A DNA stretch of 64,000 nucleotides from Marinococcus sp. PL1-022 (GTDB lineage Bacteria; Bacillota; Bacilli; Bacillales; Marinococcaceae), in NCBI RefSeq assembly GCF_033845285.1, contig NZ_JAWXCX010000001.1:1999495-2063494 (forward strand), read 5' to 3'. The notes below the pieces were generated by a model that worked only from the letters and a program-made list of their open reading frames with translations, was not told the origin of the DNA and did no database searches. Each line of letters starts with the position of its first letter. Positions within the stretch are counted from its first letter, which is position 1. The position numbers and the translations under genes are program-made. This document shows, in pieces, positions 49,979-59,219 of the stretch.

Positions 49979-50015
49979 GCGCCCTTTCATCATTTTGAAA
50001 GGGCGCCCTTTTACA
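49979..50015. terminator. Bidirectional terminator between the ureohydrolase gene and hemH
   Basis: GGCGCCCTTTCA and TGAAAGGGCGCC (12 bp) with a 7-base loop and CTTTTAC on plus; it serves convergent genes. Confidence 0.85.
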
Positions 50016-50948
50016 TTATGAGGAAACCTTCTGTTCCACTAAAGCATCAATCGCGTCGCCGAGCGCCTCCAGGAACTCACGCTGACTGTTTGGCATTTCC
50101 GGCCGGTAGTATGCCGCTCCTACACTGTCGCAGGCGTCTTTACATTCAACATCATTATCAAACAATACTTCAAGATGATCGGCTACAAATCCTACCGGGC
50201 AGTAAACGAATGACTCATAGCCGTATTGATGGTGCAAATCCTTTGTTAAGTCCTGCACATCCGGTCCGAGCCACGGATCCGGGGTGTTCCCTTCACTCTG
50301 CCAGCCAATATCGTAGTGCTGAACATTGGCGCGCTCTGCGATCCACTGAGCAGTTTCTTTCAGCTGTTCCGGATAAGGATCTCCTTTGGCGATGATTTTT
50401 TCCGGAAGGCTGTGAGCAGAAAAGATAACGCATGTTTTCGTTTCATCAAGCCCATCAAGCATGGTACGCACCCGCTCAGCCCAGTAGTGCAGAAACTTCG
50501 GCTGGTCGTACCAGCTTTCTACACTGTGAATCGCCGGGCCGTTGATACGGGAGGATTCCTCCTGGGCCCGTCCATTATATGACTTTACGCTGAATGTCGA
50601 AAAATGCGGCGCCAGGACAATACTGTACGCCTCCTCGATGCCATCCCTTTTCATTTCAGCCACAGCATCCTCGATAAACGGATCAATATGCTTTAAGCCG
50701 ATATACACGTGAAACTCCCGTTCCGGGTGGCGTTCGTTCATCACTTCACCCAGACCGTAGGCCTGATCCTCTGTAATTTTTGCAAGCGGGGACACTCCGC
50801 CAATTGCTTTATAGCGGGAGACAAGATCCTCCAGGGCTTCTTCGGACGGTTTGTTTCCGCGCCGGATATGAGTGTAATAGCTTTCTACTTCGTCGAGGCT
50901 TCTCGGAGTTCCATAAGCCATCACCAAAAGGCCGGTTTTCTTTTTCAT
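50016..50948 (-). CDS. hemH: Ferrochelatase (coproporphyrin type)
   Basis: A 310-residue enzyme that inserts iron into a porphyrin. Typical blocks are [25 protein letters not shown] at the N-terminus (first part seen), [26 protein letters not shown] with the conserved His, and [14 protein letters not shown] with Glu. In Firmicutes this enzyme uses coproporphyrin III (CpfC). It overlaps hemE by four bases. hemY does not follow, unlike in B. subtilis. Confidence 0.96.
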   Translation of the reverse strand: MKKKTGLLVMAYGTPRSLDEVESYYTHIRRGNKPSEEALEDLVSRYKAIGGVSPLAKITEDQAYGLGEVMNERHPEREFHVYIGLKHIDPFIEDAVAEMKRDGIEEAYSIVLAPHFSTFSVKSYNGRAQEESSRINGPAIHSVESWYDQPKFLHYWAERVRTMLDGLDETKTCVIFSAHSLPEKIIAKGDPYPEQLKETAQWIAERANVQHYDIGWQSEGNTPDPWLGPDVQDLTKDLHHQYGYESFVYCPVGFVADHLEVLFDNDVECKDACDSVGAAYYRPEMPNSQREFLEALGDAIDALVEQKVSS

Positions 50949-52006
50949 CGTCTTCCCTCCAACTGTTCTTTCGAATATTCATGAACGAAAGCTGTTAAGC
51001 GTTTCAACGTATCAGGCTTCACATCCGGGAATACCCCGTGCCCCAAATTAAAAATAAATCCGGGATGGTGAATGCCTTCATCAATAATAGCGGCAGCTCT
51101 TTTCTCTATTTCCGGCCACGGGGCAAGCAGTAAACTCGGATCCAGGTTGCCCTGAAGCGTTTTAGTGACGCCCCGGCTTCTGGCTTCAAGTATGGAGGTC
51201 CGCCAGTCCAGTCCAATAATGGAGAGCGGCAGATCGTTCCAGTCTTCAAGCAGATGGCCGGCACCGACTCCAAACATGGACACCGGTACATTCTTTTCTT
51301 CTAAAGCTGCAAATATTCTGGTCATCACAGGCTTCACATACTGGCGGTAATCGGAGGCGTTTAAGGCACCAACCCAGGAGTCAAAGATTTGAATAGACTG
51401 GGCTCCCGCCTCTATCTGAGCACCAGCGTACCGAATCACCATGTCACCCAGTGTATCCATCAATGCAAACCAGGCGTCCGGCTGCGAATACATAAAGCTT
51501 TTTGTCCGGTGGTAGTTTTTTGACGGTCCGCCTTCAATCATATAACTCGCCAGTGTAAACGGCGCCCCGCTAAAGCTGATTAACGGCACATTCAGCTGCT
51601 GGCGCAGTAGCTTAATTGTTTCAAGCACGTAGTCGATATCCTTTTCCGGTTCAAGCGTTCCAAGCCGTTTTACATCATCCACCGTTTCAATCGGACGGTC
51701 AATGACCGGACCAATGCCCGGTTTTATTTCTACATCTACGCCGATAGACGGCAGCGGGGTCATAATGTCTTTATATAAAATAGCCGCATCGTTTTGATAC
51801 TGTTCCACCGGCAGCCGGGTTACATAAGCACACAGTTCGGGATCATGAGTAATTTCCACCAGCGAATACTTCTCTTTTAATTTACGGTATTCAGGCTGAG
51901 ACCTCCCTGCCTGCCGCATATACCATACCGGCACGTGTCCAGTGTAGTTTCCTCCTGCTGCTTCTAAAAAAGTATTATTATATAAGGTTTCTTTCATTTT
52001 GGGCAC
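50945..52006 (-). CDS. hemE: Uroporphyrinogen decarboxylase
   Basis: A 353-residue TIM-barrel enzyme that makes coproporphyrinogen III. The N-terminal signature [16 protein letters not shown] is near residues 25-40, and the catalytic Asp lies in the [18 protein letters not shown] region. [15 protein letters not shown] is at the end. Length is normal. It is the first gene of a hemE-hemH pair. Confidence 0.97.
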   Translation of the reverse strand: MPKMKETLYNNTFLEAAGGNYTGHVPVWYMRQAGRSQPEYRKLKEKYSLVEITHDPELCAYVTRLPVEQYQNDAAILYKDIMTPLPSIGVDVEIKPGIGPVIDRPIETVDDVKRLGTLEPEKDIDYVLETIKLLRQQLNVPLISFSGAPFTLASYMIEGGPSKNYHRTKSFMYSQPDAWFALMDTLGDMVIRYAGAQIEAGAQSIQIFDSWVGALNASDYRQYVKPVMTRIFAALEEKNVPVSMFGVGAGHLLEDWNDLPLSIIGLDWRTSILEARSRGVTKTLQGNLDPSLLLAPWPEIEKRAAAIIDEGIHHPGFIFNLGHGVFPDVKPDTLKRLTAFVHEYSKEQLEGRR

Positions 52007-52133
52007 TTCCTCTCTGCCTGCTCACCACTCAAGCTCGCACAATCACCTTTTCTGTTTTTACCATAACCTGTCCGATCCTGTCATGTATAGTGCATTTCGG
52101 CAACATTCATAAAAAATTCATGAACGTTCAGCA

Positions 52134-52162
52134 CAAAATAAGGCAGCCCGCCAAGGCTGCCT
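52134..52162 (-). terminator. Terminator after pbpF
   Basis: AGGCAGCC / GGCTGCCT with a 6-base loop followed on minus by TTATTTTG. Confidence 0.75.
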
Positions 52163-52173
52163 CTAAGTCTCAA

Positions 52174-54330
52174 TCACCCTCCTAATCCGAAGATAGAACG
52201 GGCCTGTACCTCTGCCGTGTTCGACTCTTCGCCTTCCTGGTTTGTCGGTTCGTAGGAAGGGACGACAATATACTCTCTTAAATTAAACGGGTTTGCATTT
52301 TGGATCGTGTAGCTCCCCTGCCCGCGGACCTGGTCGATCTCTTCACGTTCTCCATCCGTCACTTCGTAAATCGTGTAATTAACGCGATCGTCTTCAGACG
52401 CTTCCCACGTAAGCTCCACGTTTAAGAAACCGTCACCGGCAAATGTAAGATCCCCTTCAAGCGAATCAATTTCCGGAAGCTCCACAGGCTCTTCCAGATC
52501 ACGTACCCCTTCCGGCTTTTCAAATTCTACCGCGCTGCTTCCAGCTGGAGTCTCGTTTAAAATGGATTTGAACAGTTCAACCGCATGGGAACTGCCGCCG
52601 GTTAAATAATTGTCTTCAGTTGTCTGGTCGTATCCCATCCAAAGCGTGCCGGTCCACTGCGGTGTATAGCCGGCGAACCAGGCGTCTCTAGCCCCGCCTT
52701 CCACCGCTTCAAATGAAGTGGTTCCTGTTTTGCCAGCTAAATCGTAGGAGGTGCTTCCGGCTGATGCTGTCCCGTTTTCCACTACATTTTCGAGCATACG
52801 GGTCATGTACCATGCATTCTGCGGATCCATCACTTCCTGCTCTTTTGTTTCATGTTCCACAATAATATTTCCGTTACGATCTTTAATGTTTGTAATAAAG
52901 TACGGCTCAGTTTTTGTGCCATTGTTTGAAAACGTCGTATAGGCTTCTGTTAACTGAGCCGGCGTGACCCCGTTTTCGAGACCGCCAAGAGCCGTCGCCA
53001 GTCCGTCCCCCTGCGGCTCGATGCCTGTTTTCTCTAAAAAGTCATTCGTCGAGCTGCGTTCGAGCTTATCATAAAGCCATACTGCTGATGTATTGATGGA
53101 CTGCTCCAGTGCTTCACTCATCGTCACTTCGCCCTGATACTCCCCGCTATTATTTTTTGGAGAGTAGCCGTCGTAATCCAGTTGTTCATCCTTGAGTGTC
53201 GAATAAGGCTCATAATCTCCGGATTCAAGGGCCGGTCCATACACTGCCAGTGGTTTAAAGGCTGAACCCGGCTGCCGCTTTACCTCCGCCCGGTTCATGC
53301 CCTGTCGTTCGTAATCACGGCCGCCCTGAACAGCGACCACGCCGCCAGTGTTATGATTCATCATAAAGAAGGCACTCTCCGCGTCCTCTGAGCCGTCCGG
53401 ATAATACGCCTCTTCCTGCATCAGGCTGTAGGAAGCCTGCTGCATTTCTTCATTCATCGGCACCTGAATCGTGTAGCCGCCTTTATAAATTTCTTCCGGT
53501 TCAATGCTGTATTTTTCCTGAGCTTCTTTCATGAGCATATCCACATACGTATAGTATTCCGGATGGGTCTGCTGTTCCTGGAGCCCGGAAGGAAGAGATG
53601 CAGAAGCTGCTGTTGCTTTTTCTTCTTCTGATATGTACCCTTCACGCTCCATGATAGCGATGACGGTATCTCTTCGTTCTTTGGCCTCCTCCGGCTCATC
53701 CACCGGCGAATAATTACTTGGTCCTTTTACCATCGCCGCCAGCATAGCGCCTTCTTCGACATTCAAATCAGAAGCGTCTTTGCCGAAATACTGCTGGGAT
53801 GCAGACTGGATGCCGTAAGCCCCGTGACCGAAGTATATCTGGTTTAAATAATATCCCATTACTTCATCCTTGGAGAATTTCTTTTCAAGTCCCATAGCAA
53901 TCAGCACTTCCTTTGTTTTACGCAGGAAGGTCTGGTCACTCGAGAGAAAAGCATTTTTTGCCAGCTGCTGAGTAATCGTACTTCCGCCCTCCACGATGCC
54001 GCCAGCTAAAATATCACGGTAAAGCGCACGCGCAATCGCTCTCGGGTCAATGCCACGGTGGTCATAAAACCTGATATCTTCAATGGAAATAAATGCCTCT
54101 TTTACGTGATCCGGTATTTGTTCTTCTTCAATAACTTCTCTGTCCTCTGAATACAGCTCCGCTAATTGTTCCCCGCTGTCATCAACTATTGTCGTTGTTT
54201 CATTCATCGTCAGCTGCTTTTCACTGATCGCAGCAGCGCCGATTACAACGGAGGATAAATATATGCCAAAAATCAGAAGAAAAGCTGCTGCAGCTATCAG
54301 CAGCCGTTTTCCCCATTTCCGTTTATTCAT
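52174..54330 (-). CDS. pbpF: Class A penicillin-binding protein (PbpF-like)
   Basis: A 718-residue bifunctional peptidoglycan synthase: a membrane helix near residues 10-34, a GT51 glycosyltransferase domain (EDIRFYDHRGID, EGGSTITQQLAKN, KKFSKDEVMGYYLNQIYFG), then a transpeptidase domain with nucleophile Ser356 in PGSAFKPL, SINTS and KTGTT at Lys534. A C-terminal fibronectin III-like, acidic domain follows. I start at ATG 54330, eight bases after GAGGGTGG; a GTG nine codons earlier lacks a site. Placement next to hemE matches pbpF in B. subtilis. Confidence 0.93.
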   Translation of the reverse strand: MNKRKWGKRLLIAAAAFLLIFGIYLSSVVIGAAAISEKQLTMNETTTIVDDSGEQLAELYSEDREVIEEEQIPDHVKEAFISIEDIRFYDHRGIDPRAIARALYRDILAGGIVEGGSTITQQLAKNAFLSSDQTFLRKTKEVLIAMGLEKKFSKDEVMGYYLNQIYFGHGAYGIQSASQQYFGKDASDLNVEEGAMLAAMVKGPSNYSPVDEPEEAKERRDTVIAIMEREGYISEEEKATAASASLPSGLQEQQTHPEYYTYVDMLMKEAQEKYSIEPEEIYKGGYTIQVPMNEEMQQASYSLMQEEAYYPDGSEDAESAFFMMNHNTGGVVAVQGGRDYERQGMNRAEVKRQPGSAFKPLAVYGPALESGDYEPYSTLKDEQLDYDGYSPKNNSGEYQGEVTMSEALEQSINTSAVWLYDKLERSSTNDFLEKTGIEPQGDGLATALGGLENGVTPAQLTEAYTTFSNNGTKTEPYFITNIKDRNGNIIVEHETKEQEVMDPQNAWYMTRMLENVVENGTASAGSTSYDLAGKTGTTSFEAVEGGARDAWFAGYTPQWTGTLWMGYDQTTEDNYLTGGSSHAVELFKSILNETPAGSSAVEFEKPEGVRDLEEPVELPEIDSLEGDLTFAGDGFLNVELTWEASEDDRVNYTIYEVTDGEREEIDQVRGQGSYTIQNANPFNLREYIVVPSYEPTNQEGEESNTAEVQARSIFGLGG

Positions 54331-54398
54331 GAGCTCTGCCACCCTCGCTTTATGCACAAATATTTCACTCTGCTTTAGTCGGCAGACATTTCGTTAAG

Positions 54399-55190
54399 TT
54401 ACACGGAAACAGCTGGATTTTTTGCATACTTAACCTGAATGCTGCCAATAACAAGCTCTGCCTGGATATTTAATGTCACCTGTGTCTGCTCTTTCGCCTT
54501 ATGCTCTACCTTCATCGCTGCCCTCAGACCCTCTTCTTTATAGCCGAGCACCTTCGTTTCTCCAATAAGCGTCTTTGCGTCAATGTTAATATCCCAGTTT
54601 TCCGGAACAAAAAGCTTAATGCTCCCGACCATGCCACTGATCCGCACTGGCAGCGTCTCTTCTTCTGTTTTGGCTTTCGAAAAATCTATAATCACCTCGC
54701 CGGCTCCGTATTGGACAGCGGCCTCACGGAGTCTGAAAGGCTTCTTTATATAGACGCACTGGCCTGCCAAAAAGCGGTGCTGTGCCGGAAGTTCCCGTTC
54801 CTGCCCGGCCCGGCGCACCTCATGTGCATAGGAGGTGCTTCTTTCATGCCGGCTTTTTTCCTCAGACGCATTCAGATCTTTATCAATATCTATCTCTCTC
54901 CTGGAGCTGCTCCACCAGAAATAAAACAGAATAATTCCCGTTAGGAAGAGCACGGTGATTACTGCTGTAAATATAAAAGGCACATCCGCCCGGTTGGATA
55001 TATGCAACAGGGCGAAACCGACAAACATAGCGCTGAGCCAGTAATTCCGCTGGTATACAAAAAAGCACGCAAGGCTTAATGCAATGATAGGCCATATGAA
55101 TAAACTAGCGTCAAAACCAAGCTGGGAAGATACGATACTTACGCCGGCAATGATAATACCCAGTCCCAGAAAACCGATTCTTTGGCTCAT
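54399..55190 (-). CDS. LiaF-like membrane protein
   Basis: A 263-residue protein with four membrane helices in the first about 100 residues, a charged linker and a C-terminal beta-rich domain (GEVIIDFSKAKTEEET, GMVGSIKLFVPENWDINIDA, ELVIGSIQVKY). This is the layout of LiaF and other cell-wall-response proteins with a DUF2154-type domain. No LiaS/LiaR pair is adjacent. ATG 55190 has a modest GGAAAGAG site; ATG 55241 would add 17 residues. It is 68 bases upstream of pbpF on the same strand and may be co-transcribed. Confidence 0.7.
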   Translation of the reverse strand: MSQRIGFLGLGIIIAGVSIVSSQLGFDASLFIWPIIALSLACFFVYQRNYWLSAMFVGFALLHISNRADVPFIFTAVITVLFLTGIILFYFWWSSSRREIDIDKDLNASEEKSRHERSTSYAHEVRRAGQERELPAQHRFLAGQCVYIKKPFRLREAAVQYGAGEVIIDFSKAKTEEETLPVRISGMVGSIKLFVPENWDINIDAKTLIGETKVLGYKEEGLRAAMKVEHKAKEQTQVTLNIQAELVIGSIQVKYAKNPAVSV

Positions 55191-55401
55191 GCTCTCTTTC
55201 CGCCCTTCTTTTACTGATTTTATAAATATACGCAGCAGCATGTCTGTCCGTTCCAGATTCCCCTATTTTATTTTCCAGAAAGGATCATGTATGATAAGAA
55301 AATACTATACAGCTTATGTATTCATTATACGCTACTCCTAAGCGGAGACATACCTATTTTCATTCTCTTTCATTACGTTTCAATAAAGGATGTGAACCTC
55401 T

Positions 55402-56580
55402 GTGGATAATTTATTCAGCAGATTAGAAGAGCTTTACCCGGAAATGGTGGAGATTCGCAGGTACCTGCACCAGTACCCTGAGCTTTCCTTTGAGGAAGAA
55501 CAGACGCCTGCCTACATAGCCGATTATCATCGTCAACTGGGGCATGATGTGCGTACCGGTGTAGGGGGACGCGGTGTTACCGCCGTGCTCCGTGGTGAAA
55601 AGCCCGGTCCCGTTATCGCTCTCCGGGCGGATTTTGATGCCCTGCCCATCCAGGAGAACACCGGCCTTCCTTTCGCTTCAAAGACGGACGGCGTGATGCA
55701 TGCCTGCGGGCATGACGGCCATACTGCGTACCTGCTTGTTCTCGCTAAAGCCCTGCAGGAAGAAAGGCACAGCTTAAGCGGCACTGTGGTTTTCATCCAC
55801 CAGCACGCGGAAGAATATGCCCCCGGCGGCGCAATTGAGATGATTCAGGACGGGTGCCTTGAAGGGGTGGACGTCATCTTTGGCACGCACTTATGGGCGA
55901 CGGTGCCCTACGGAACTGTCCAGTATTGCGAAGGGCCGATGATGGCGGCTTCAGACCGTTTTCATATTACGATTCGCGGCAAGGGCGGGCACGGGGCCCA
56001 GCCGCATCTTACCAAGGATGCCATCGTCATTGGCTCCCAGGTGGTCACCAGCCTGCAGCAGATTGTCAGCCGCCGCCTCGATCCGCTTCATTCCGGAGTG
56101 CTGTCCGTCGGCTCGTTTGAAGCCGTCAACGCCTTTAACGTAATTGCCGAAAGCGCGAAGCTTACCGGCACTACCCGCTGCTTTAATGAAAACGTGCGGG
56201 ACATATTCGAAGAAGAAATTGGAAAAATTGTCCACGGCACCTGCGAAGCATCCGGAGCCGAAGCCGACTATGAATACCTGCGCGGCTATCCCCCGGTAGA
56301 CAACCATCGTGATGAAGCCCGGTTTATTGCTGAATGTGCTGAAAAAACAGAATCAGTCCAAAAGACAGAGTATATGAGCCCGTCGATGGCTGGAGAGGAT
56401 TACGCGCATTATCTCCGGCATGTGAAAGGAACCTATTTCTTCACAGGAGCAGGCCATCCGGACTGGGAAACGACGTATCCACACCATCATTCGAAATTTG
56501 ATATTGATGAACGGGCGATGCTCACCGCAGCCCAGGTCATTGGAAGAGCCGTTTTGGAATACCCCGGCCCTTCATCATAA
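55402..56580 (+). CDS. M20 family metal-dependent amidohydrolase (YhaA-like)
   Basis: A 392-residue peptidase/amidohydrolase of the AmiA/HipO group, which removes acyl groups from amino acids. Metal residues are in MHACGHDGHTAYL near residues 99-111 and QHAEEYAPGG near 134-143. The lid domain has RGKGGHGAQPH. In B. subtilis the equivalent yhaA is by ecsABC. The start is GTG 55402 after AAAGGATG. Exact substrate is unknown. Confidence 0.9.
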   Translation: MDNLFSRLEELYPEMVEIRRYLHQYPELSFEEEQTPAYIADYHRQLGHDVRTGVGGRGVTAVLRGEKPGPVIALRADFDALPIQENTGLPFASKTDGVMHACGHDGHTAYLLVLAKALQEERHSLSGTVVFIHQHAEEYAPGGAIEMIQDGCLEGVDVIFGTHLWATVPYGTVQYCEGPMMAASDRFHITIRGKGGHGAQPHLTKDAIVIGSQVVTSLQQIVSRRLDPLHSGVLSVGSFEAVNAFNVIAESAKLTGTTRCFNENVRDIFEEEIGKIVHGTCEASGAEADYEYLRGYPPVDNHRDEARFIAECAEKTESVQKTEYMSPSMAGEDYAHYLRHVKGTYFFTGAGHPDWETTYPHHHSKFDIDERAMLTAAQVIGRAVLEYPGPSS

Positions 56581-56583
56581 TCA

Positions 56584-56627
56584 CAGGCCCCCTTTCTCCT
56601 GACGGAAAGGGGGCCTGTCGTCTTTTA
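56584..56627 (+). terminator. Terminator after the M20 gene
   Basis: CAGGCCCCCTTTC and GGAAAGGGGGCCTG form a strong GC stem, followed by TCGTCTTTTAT. It probably also blocks read-through from ecsB. Confidence 0.8.
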
Positions 56628-57836
56628 TATCATCTCTTTTTGCTTTCTGCGGGTAACCCAGCGGGGATAATACAGAAGAAGCAGCGCCACAAATAAAATA
56701 AGTGCTGCCGTTACCACAAGCGACTGCCCGATCCAGACGTGAAGCAGAACAATTCCCGCTCCCTGCACCATCAAAAGTGCCCTCGTGAACGTAATAAATG
56801 CCTGTTCTTTCCACTTGGCGGGCACAGGATACAGATCCGGCCAGTCAATCGTGGCATAGTGGCTTTTCAGTGCCTGCAGCTGTACTGCGGTCATATAAAG
56901 AAACAAGCCTCCAATCCCAAGACGCATCCATTCCGGGGCAAAGGCGTACATGACCAGACCGCAGACTACAAGCAGGCGGATAAACATACCTGCATATTCT
57001 CCCGAACGCACAAAAGCTTTGCCGTACAAATACAAATACGTATTTTCCTGCTTATGGGTGAATTTGTCCACAAGTGAGGCCAGCCAGCGCCGGCGTTTAA
57101 TTTTCACTTCAATATGCGGCACTTCCGCAAATGACTGAACAAAACGGTAAAATTTAGCCAGCTGATGGTTCTCGGCTTCGAGAAGCACTTCCCACCGCAG
57201 GAGCATGGAAGCAGAACGCCTCTTTACCAGCTGCCAGTGCCCAATCAATCCAAGGAGACCAGCACCGGCCAGAAAAATGCTTCCCCACCAGGCAGCAAGC
57301 ATTAAAAGAGCCGGCCAGACCCAGCGGATCGCTGTAGATATGTAACGATGAGTGTGGTTGTGCCATTTCCATTCTTCCCATTTAATAAATGTGGTTAGAA
57401 AGGTTATTACGAGCAAAAGCAGCAGCATTCCGATATAGCCGGGTCCACCGGCGGCGGTGCGTTCCTGAATAACCGGGCCGAGAACAATATACGCGGCAAG
57501 CACTTCCACTCCCTGCAGAGCCGCTGAGTAACGAATCGATTTTTTAAAGAATGGGGTCATCCGTTTTTCAAGCGGGAGCAGAAATACAAGGTCTCCGGAC
57601 TGAACAAACGGCCGGACAGGCCCGCGAAGCGTTAATACAGAAAAAATCAGCCAAAGAGCAATCACCACCCACGGAGAATGCGGGAGCCAGTCCAGAAAAG
57701 TCGGATAAAACACTGCTCCGGCAAACAGGAGAATATACAGCGCAAACATAAAACCGCTGTTACCGATTAACCGCAGGTAACGCCCGGCCTTCCCCCAGAA
57801 AGCTCCTGCCCGCTCGTTCCACCACTTTCCAGTCAT
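56625..57836 (-). CDS. ecsB: ABC transporter membrane subunit EcsB
   Basis: A 403-residue polytopic membrane protein with about ten hydrophobic segments, such as FMFALYILLFAGAVFYPTFL and YLYLYGKAFVRSG. It matches the EcsB/DUF2157-like transporter partner of EcsA, required in B. subtilis for normal protein secretion, competence and intramembrane proteolysis. It overlaps ecsA by four bases. No ecsC is present after it. Confidence 0.92.
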   Translation of the reverse strand: MTGKWWNERAGAFWGKAGRYLRLIGNSGFMFALYILLFAGAVFYPTFLDWLPHSPWVVIALWLIFSVLTLRGPVRPFVQSGDLVFLLPLEKRMTPFFKKSIRYSAALQGVEVLAAYIVLGPVIQERTAAGGPGYIGMLLLLLVITFLTTFIKWEEWKWHNHTHRYISTAIRWVWPALLMLAAWWGSIFLAGAGLLGLIGHWQLVKRRSASMLLRWEVLLEAENHQLAKFYRFVQSFAEVPHIEVKIKRRRWLASLVDKFTHKQENTYLYLYGKAFVRSGEYAGMFIRLLVVCGLVMYAFAPEWMRLGIGGLFLYMTAVQLQALKSHYATIDWPDLYPVPAKWKEQAFITFTRALLMVQGAGIVLLHVWIGQSLVVTAALILFVALLLLYYPRWVTRRKQKEMI

Positions 57837-58579
57837 GATGTGATTTCTCCTTTAGTCACTTCGATATACAAATCATCAAGATTCGCTCCAGGCATTCCCG
57901 CCTGCTCCTGGATTTCCCTCATGGTTCCTTTCAAAGCGACACGTCCTTCATGCAGCAGCACAAAGCGGTCACAATAGCGTTCTGCAGTCGCCAGAATATG
58001 CGTGGACATTAAAATTCCTGCTCCGTTCTCCTTCATTTCCACCATCATGTCGAGCAGTGATTTAATGGCTACCGGGTCGAGCCCGACAAACGGTTCATCG
58101 ACCACATACAGCTTTGGCTCTACCAAAAAGGCGCACATGATCATCACCTTCTGTCTCATCCCTTTTGAAAAATGATTGGGAAACCAGTGTTTTCTCCGGC
58201 TCATCTGATAGGTTTCCATCAGGCTTTCACTTCGCTTCTCCCAGACTCCTTCGGGTACTCCGTAGGCCATGGCTGTCAGGCGCAGATGCTCCCAGAGTGT
58301 CATTTCCTCGTACAATATAGGTGATTCGGGAATGTATGCCAGCTGCTTCCTATATGCCTCTGCATCCTCATGAATGGTTTTATTATTAATATAAATTTCG
58401 CCTTCCGCCGGCTCCATCAGTCCGAGAACATGCTTAATTGTCGTACTTTTCCCGGCGCCGTTCAACCCGATTAAGCCAACAATTTCCCCGGGGGCCACAT
58501 CAAATTCCAGATCATGGAGCACCGGCTTGTGGATATTGTATCCGCCGGTAATATGATTAATATTAAGTAGTGCTGTCAT
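57833..58579 (-). CDS. ecsA: ABC transporter ATPase EcsA
   Basis: A 248-residue ATPase with Walker A GLIGLNGAGKSTTIKHVLGL, a signature FSKGMRQKVMI, Walker B LYVVDEPFVGLDP and the H-loop MSTHILATAE. It is the ATPase of the EcsAB transporter. GGAGCG precedes the ATG. The transported molecule is not established. Confidence 0.95.
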   Translation of the reverse strand: MTALLNINHITGGYNIHKPVLHDLEFDVAPGEIVGLIGLNGAGKSTTIKHVLGLMEPAEGEIYINNKTIHEDAEAYRKQLAYIPESPILYEEMTLWEHLRLTAMAYGVPEGVWEKRSESLMETYQMSRRKHWFPNHFSKGMRQKVMIMCAFLVEPKLYVVDEPFVGLDPVAIKSLLDMMVEMKENGAGILMSTHILATAERYCDRFVLLHEGRVALKGTMREIQEQAGMPGANLDDLYIEVTKGEITS

Positions 58580-58684
58580 ACAAACGCTCCTTCAGCTAAG
58601 TAAAATACAATCTTTTTATATTCTACACAGTTTCATTGCATTTTGTATATTTTTGAAAGGAATTTATTTCTTCTTACATTTCCA

Positions 58685-58713
58685 TTTAACTCTAAACTGT
58701 AACTACGTATAAT
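58685..58713 (+). promoter_or_regulatory. Promoter of hit
   Basis: TTTAAC (58685-58690), a 17-base spacer and TATAAT (58708-58713). It lies about 40 bases before the hit start, with AAGGAG as ribosome site. Confidence 0.75.
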
Positions 58714-58755
58714 AGGGTAGTAGATATACTTACGTTTAGAAAGGAGATCAACACT

Positions 58756-59184
58756 ATGGCCAACAATGATGACTGCATTTTCTGCAAAATAGCATCCGGG
58801 GAAATTCCTGCTTCTGTCGTCTATGAGGATGACGAACTTTTGGCCTTTATGGACCTGGGACAGACAACAAAAGGCCACACCCTTTTAATTCCAAAGGATC
58901 ATCAGGAAAATATTTATGAACTCCATCCCGAAACAGCGGCGGCTCTATTTAAAAAAGCTCCCGAGATTGCGAACGCTATAAAAGAAGCCTTTCAGCCAGC
59001 CGGTATGAATCTTCTAAATAACAATAACAGCGTGGCCTCGCAGTCCGTTTTTCATTATCACCTTCATTTCATCCCCCGTTATACAGAAAACGATGGATTT
59101 TCTTTTACATTCACCGACAACAACGAACAGTATACTAGCGCTGATTTAGCCGATATGGCTAAAGGGATTGCCGATCGTTTATAG
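58756..59184 (+). CDS. hit: HIT family protein Hit
   Basis: A 142-residue nucleotide hydrolase/transferase of the histidine triad family. The triad is HYHLHFIPRY near residues 98-107, and CIFCKIASGEIPASVVYEDD at the start has the zinc-type cysteines. It is divergent from ecsA, as in B. subtilis, and 35 bases before serC. Confidence 0.95.
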   Translation: MANNDDCIFCKIASGEIPASVVYEDDELLAFMDLGQTTKGHTLLIPKDHQENIYELHPETAAALFKKAPEIANAIKEAFQPAGMNLLNNNNSVASQSVFHYHLHFIPRYTENDGFSFTFTDNNEQYTSADLADMAKGIADRL

Positions 59185-59219
59185 AAAAATAAATATGGAT
59201 GGCTAAAAGGAGAGATCAT

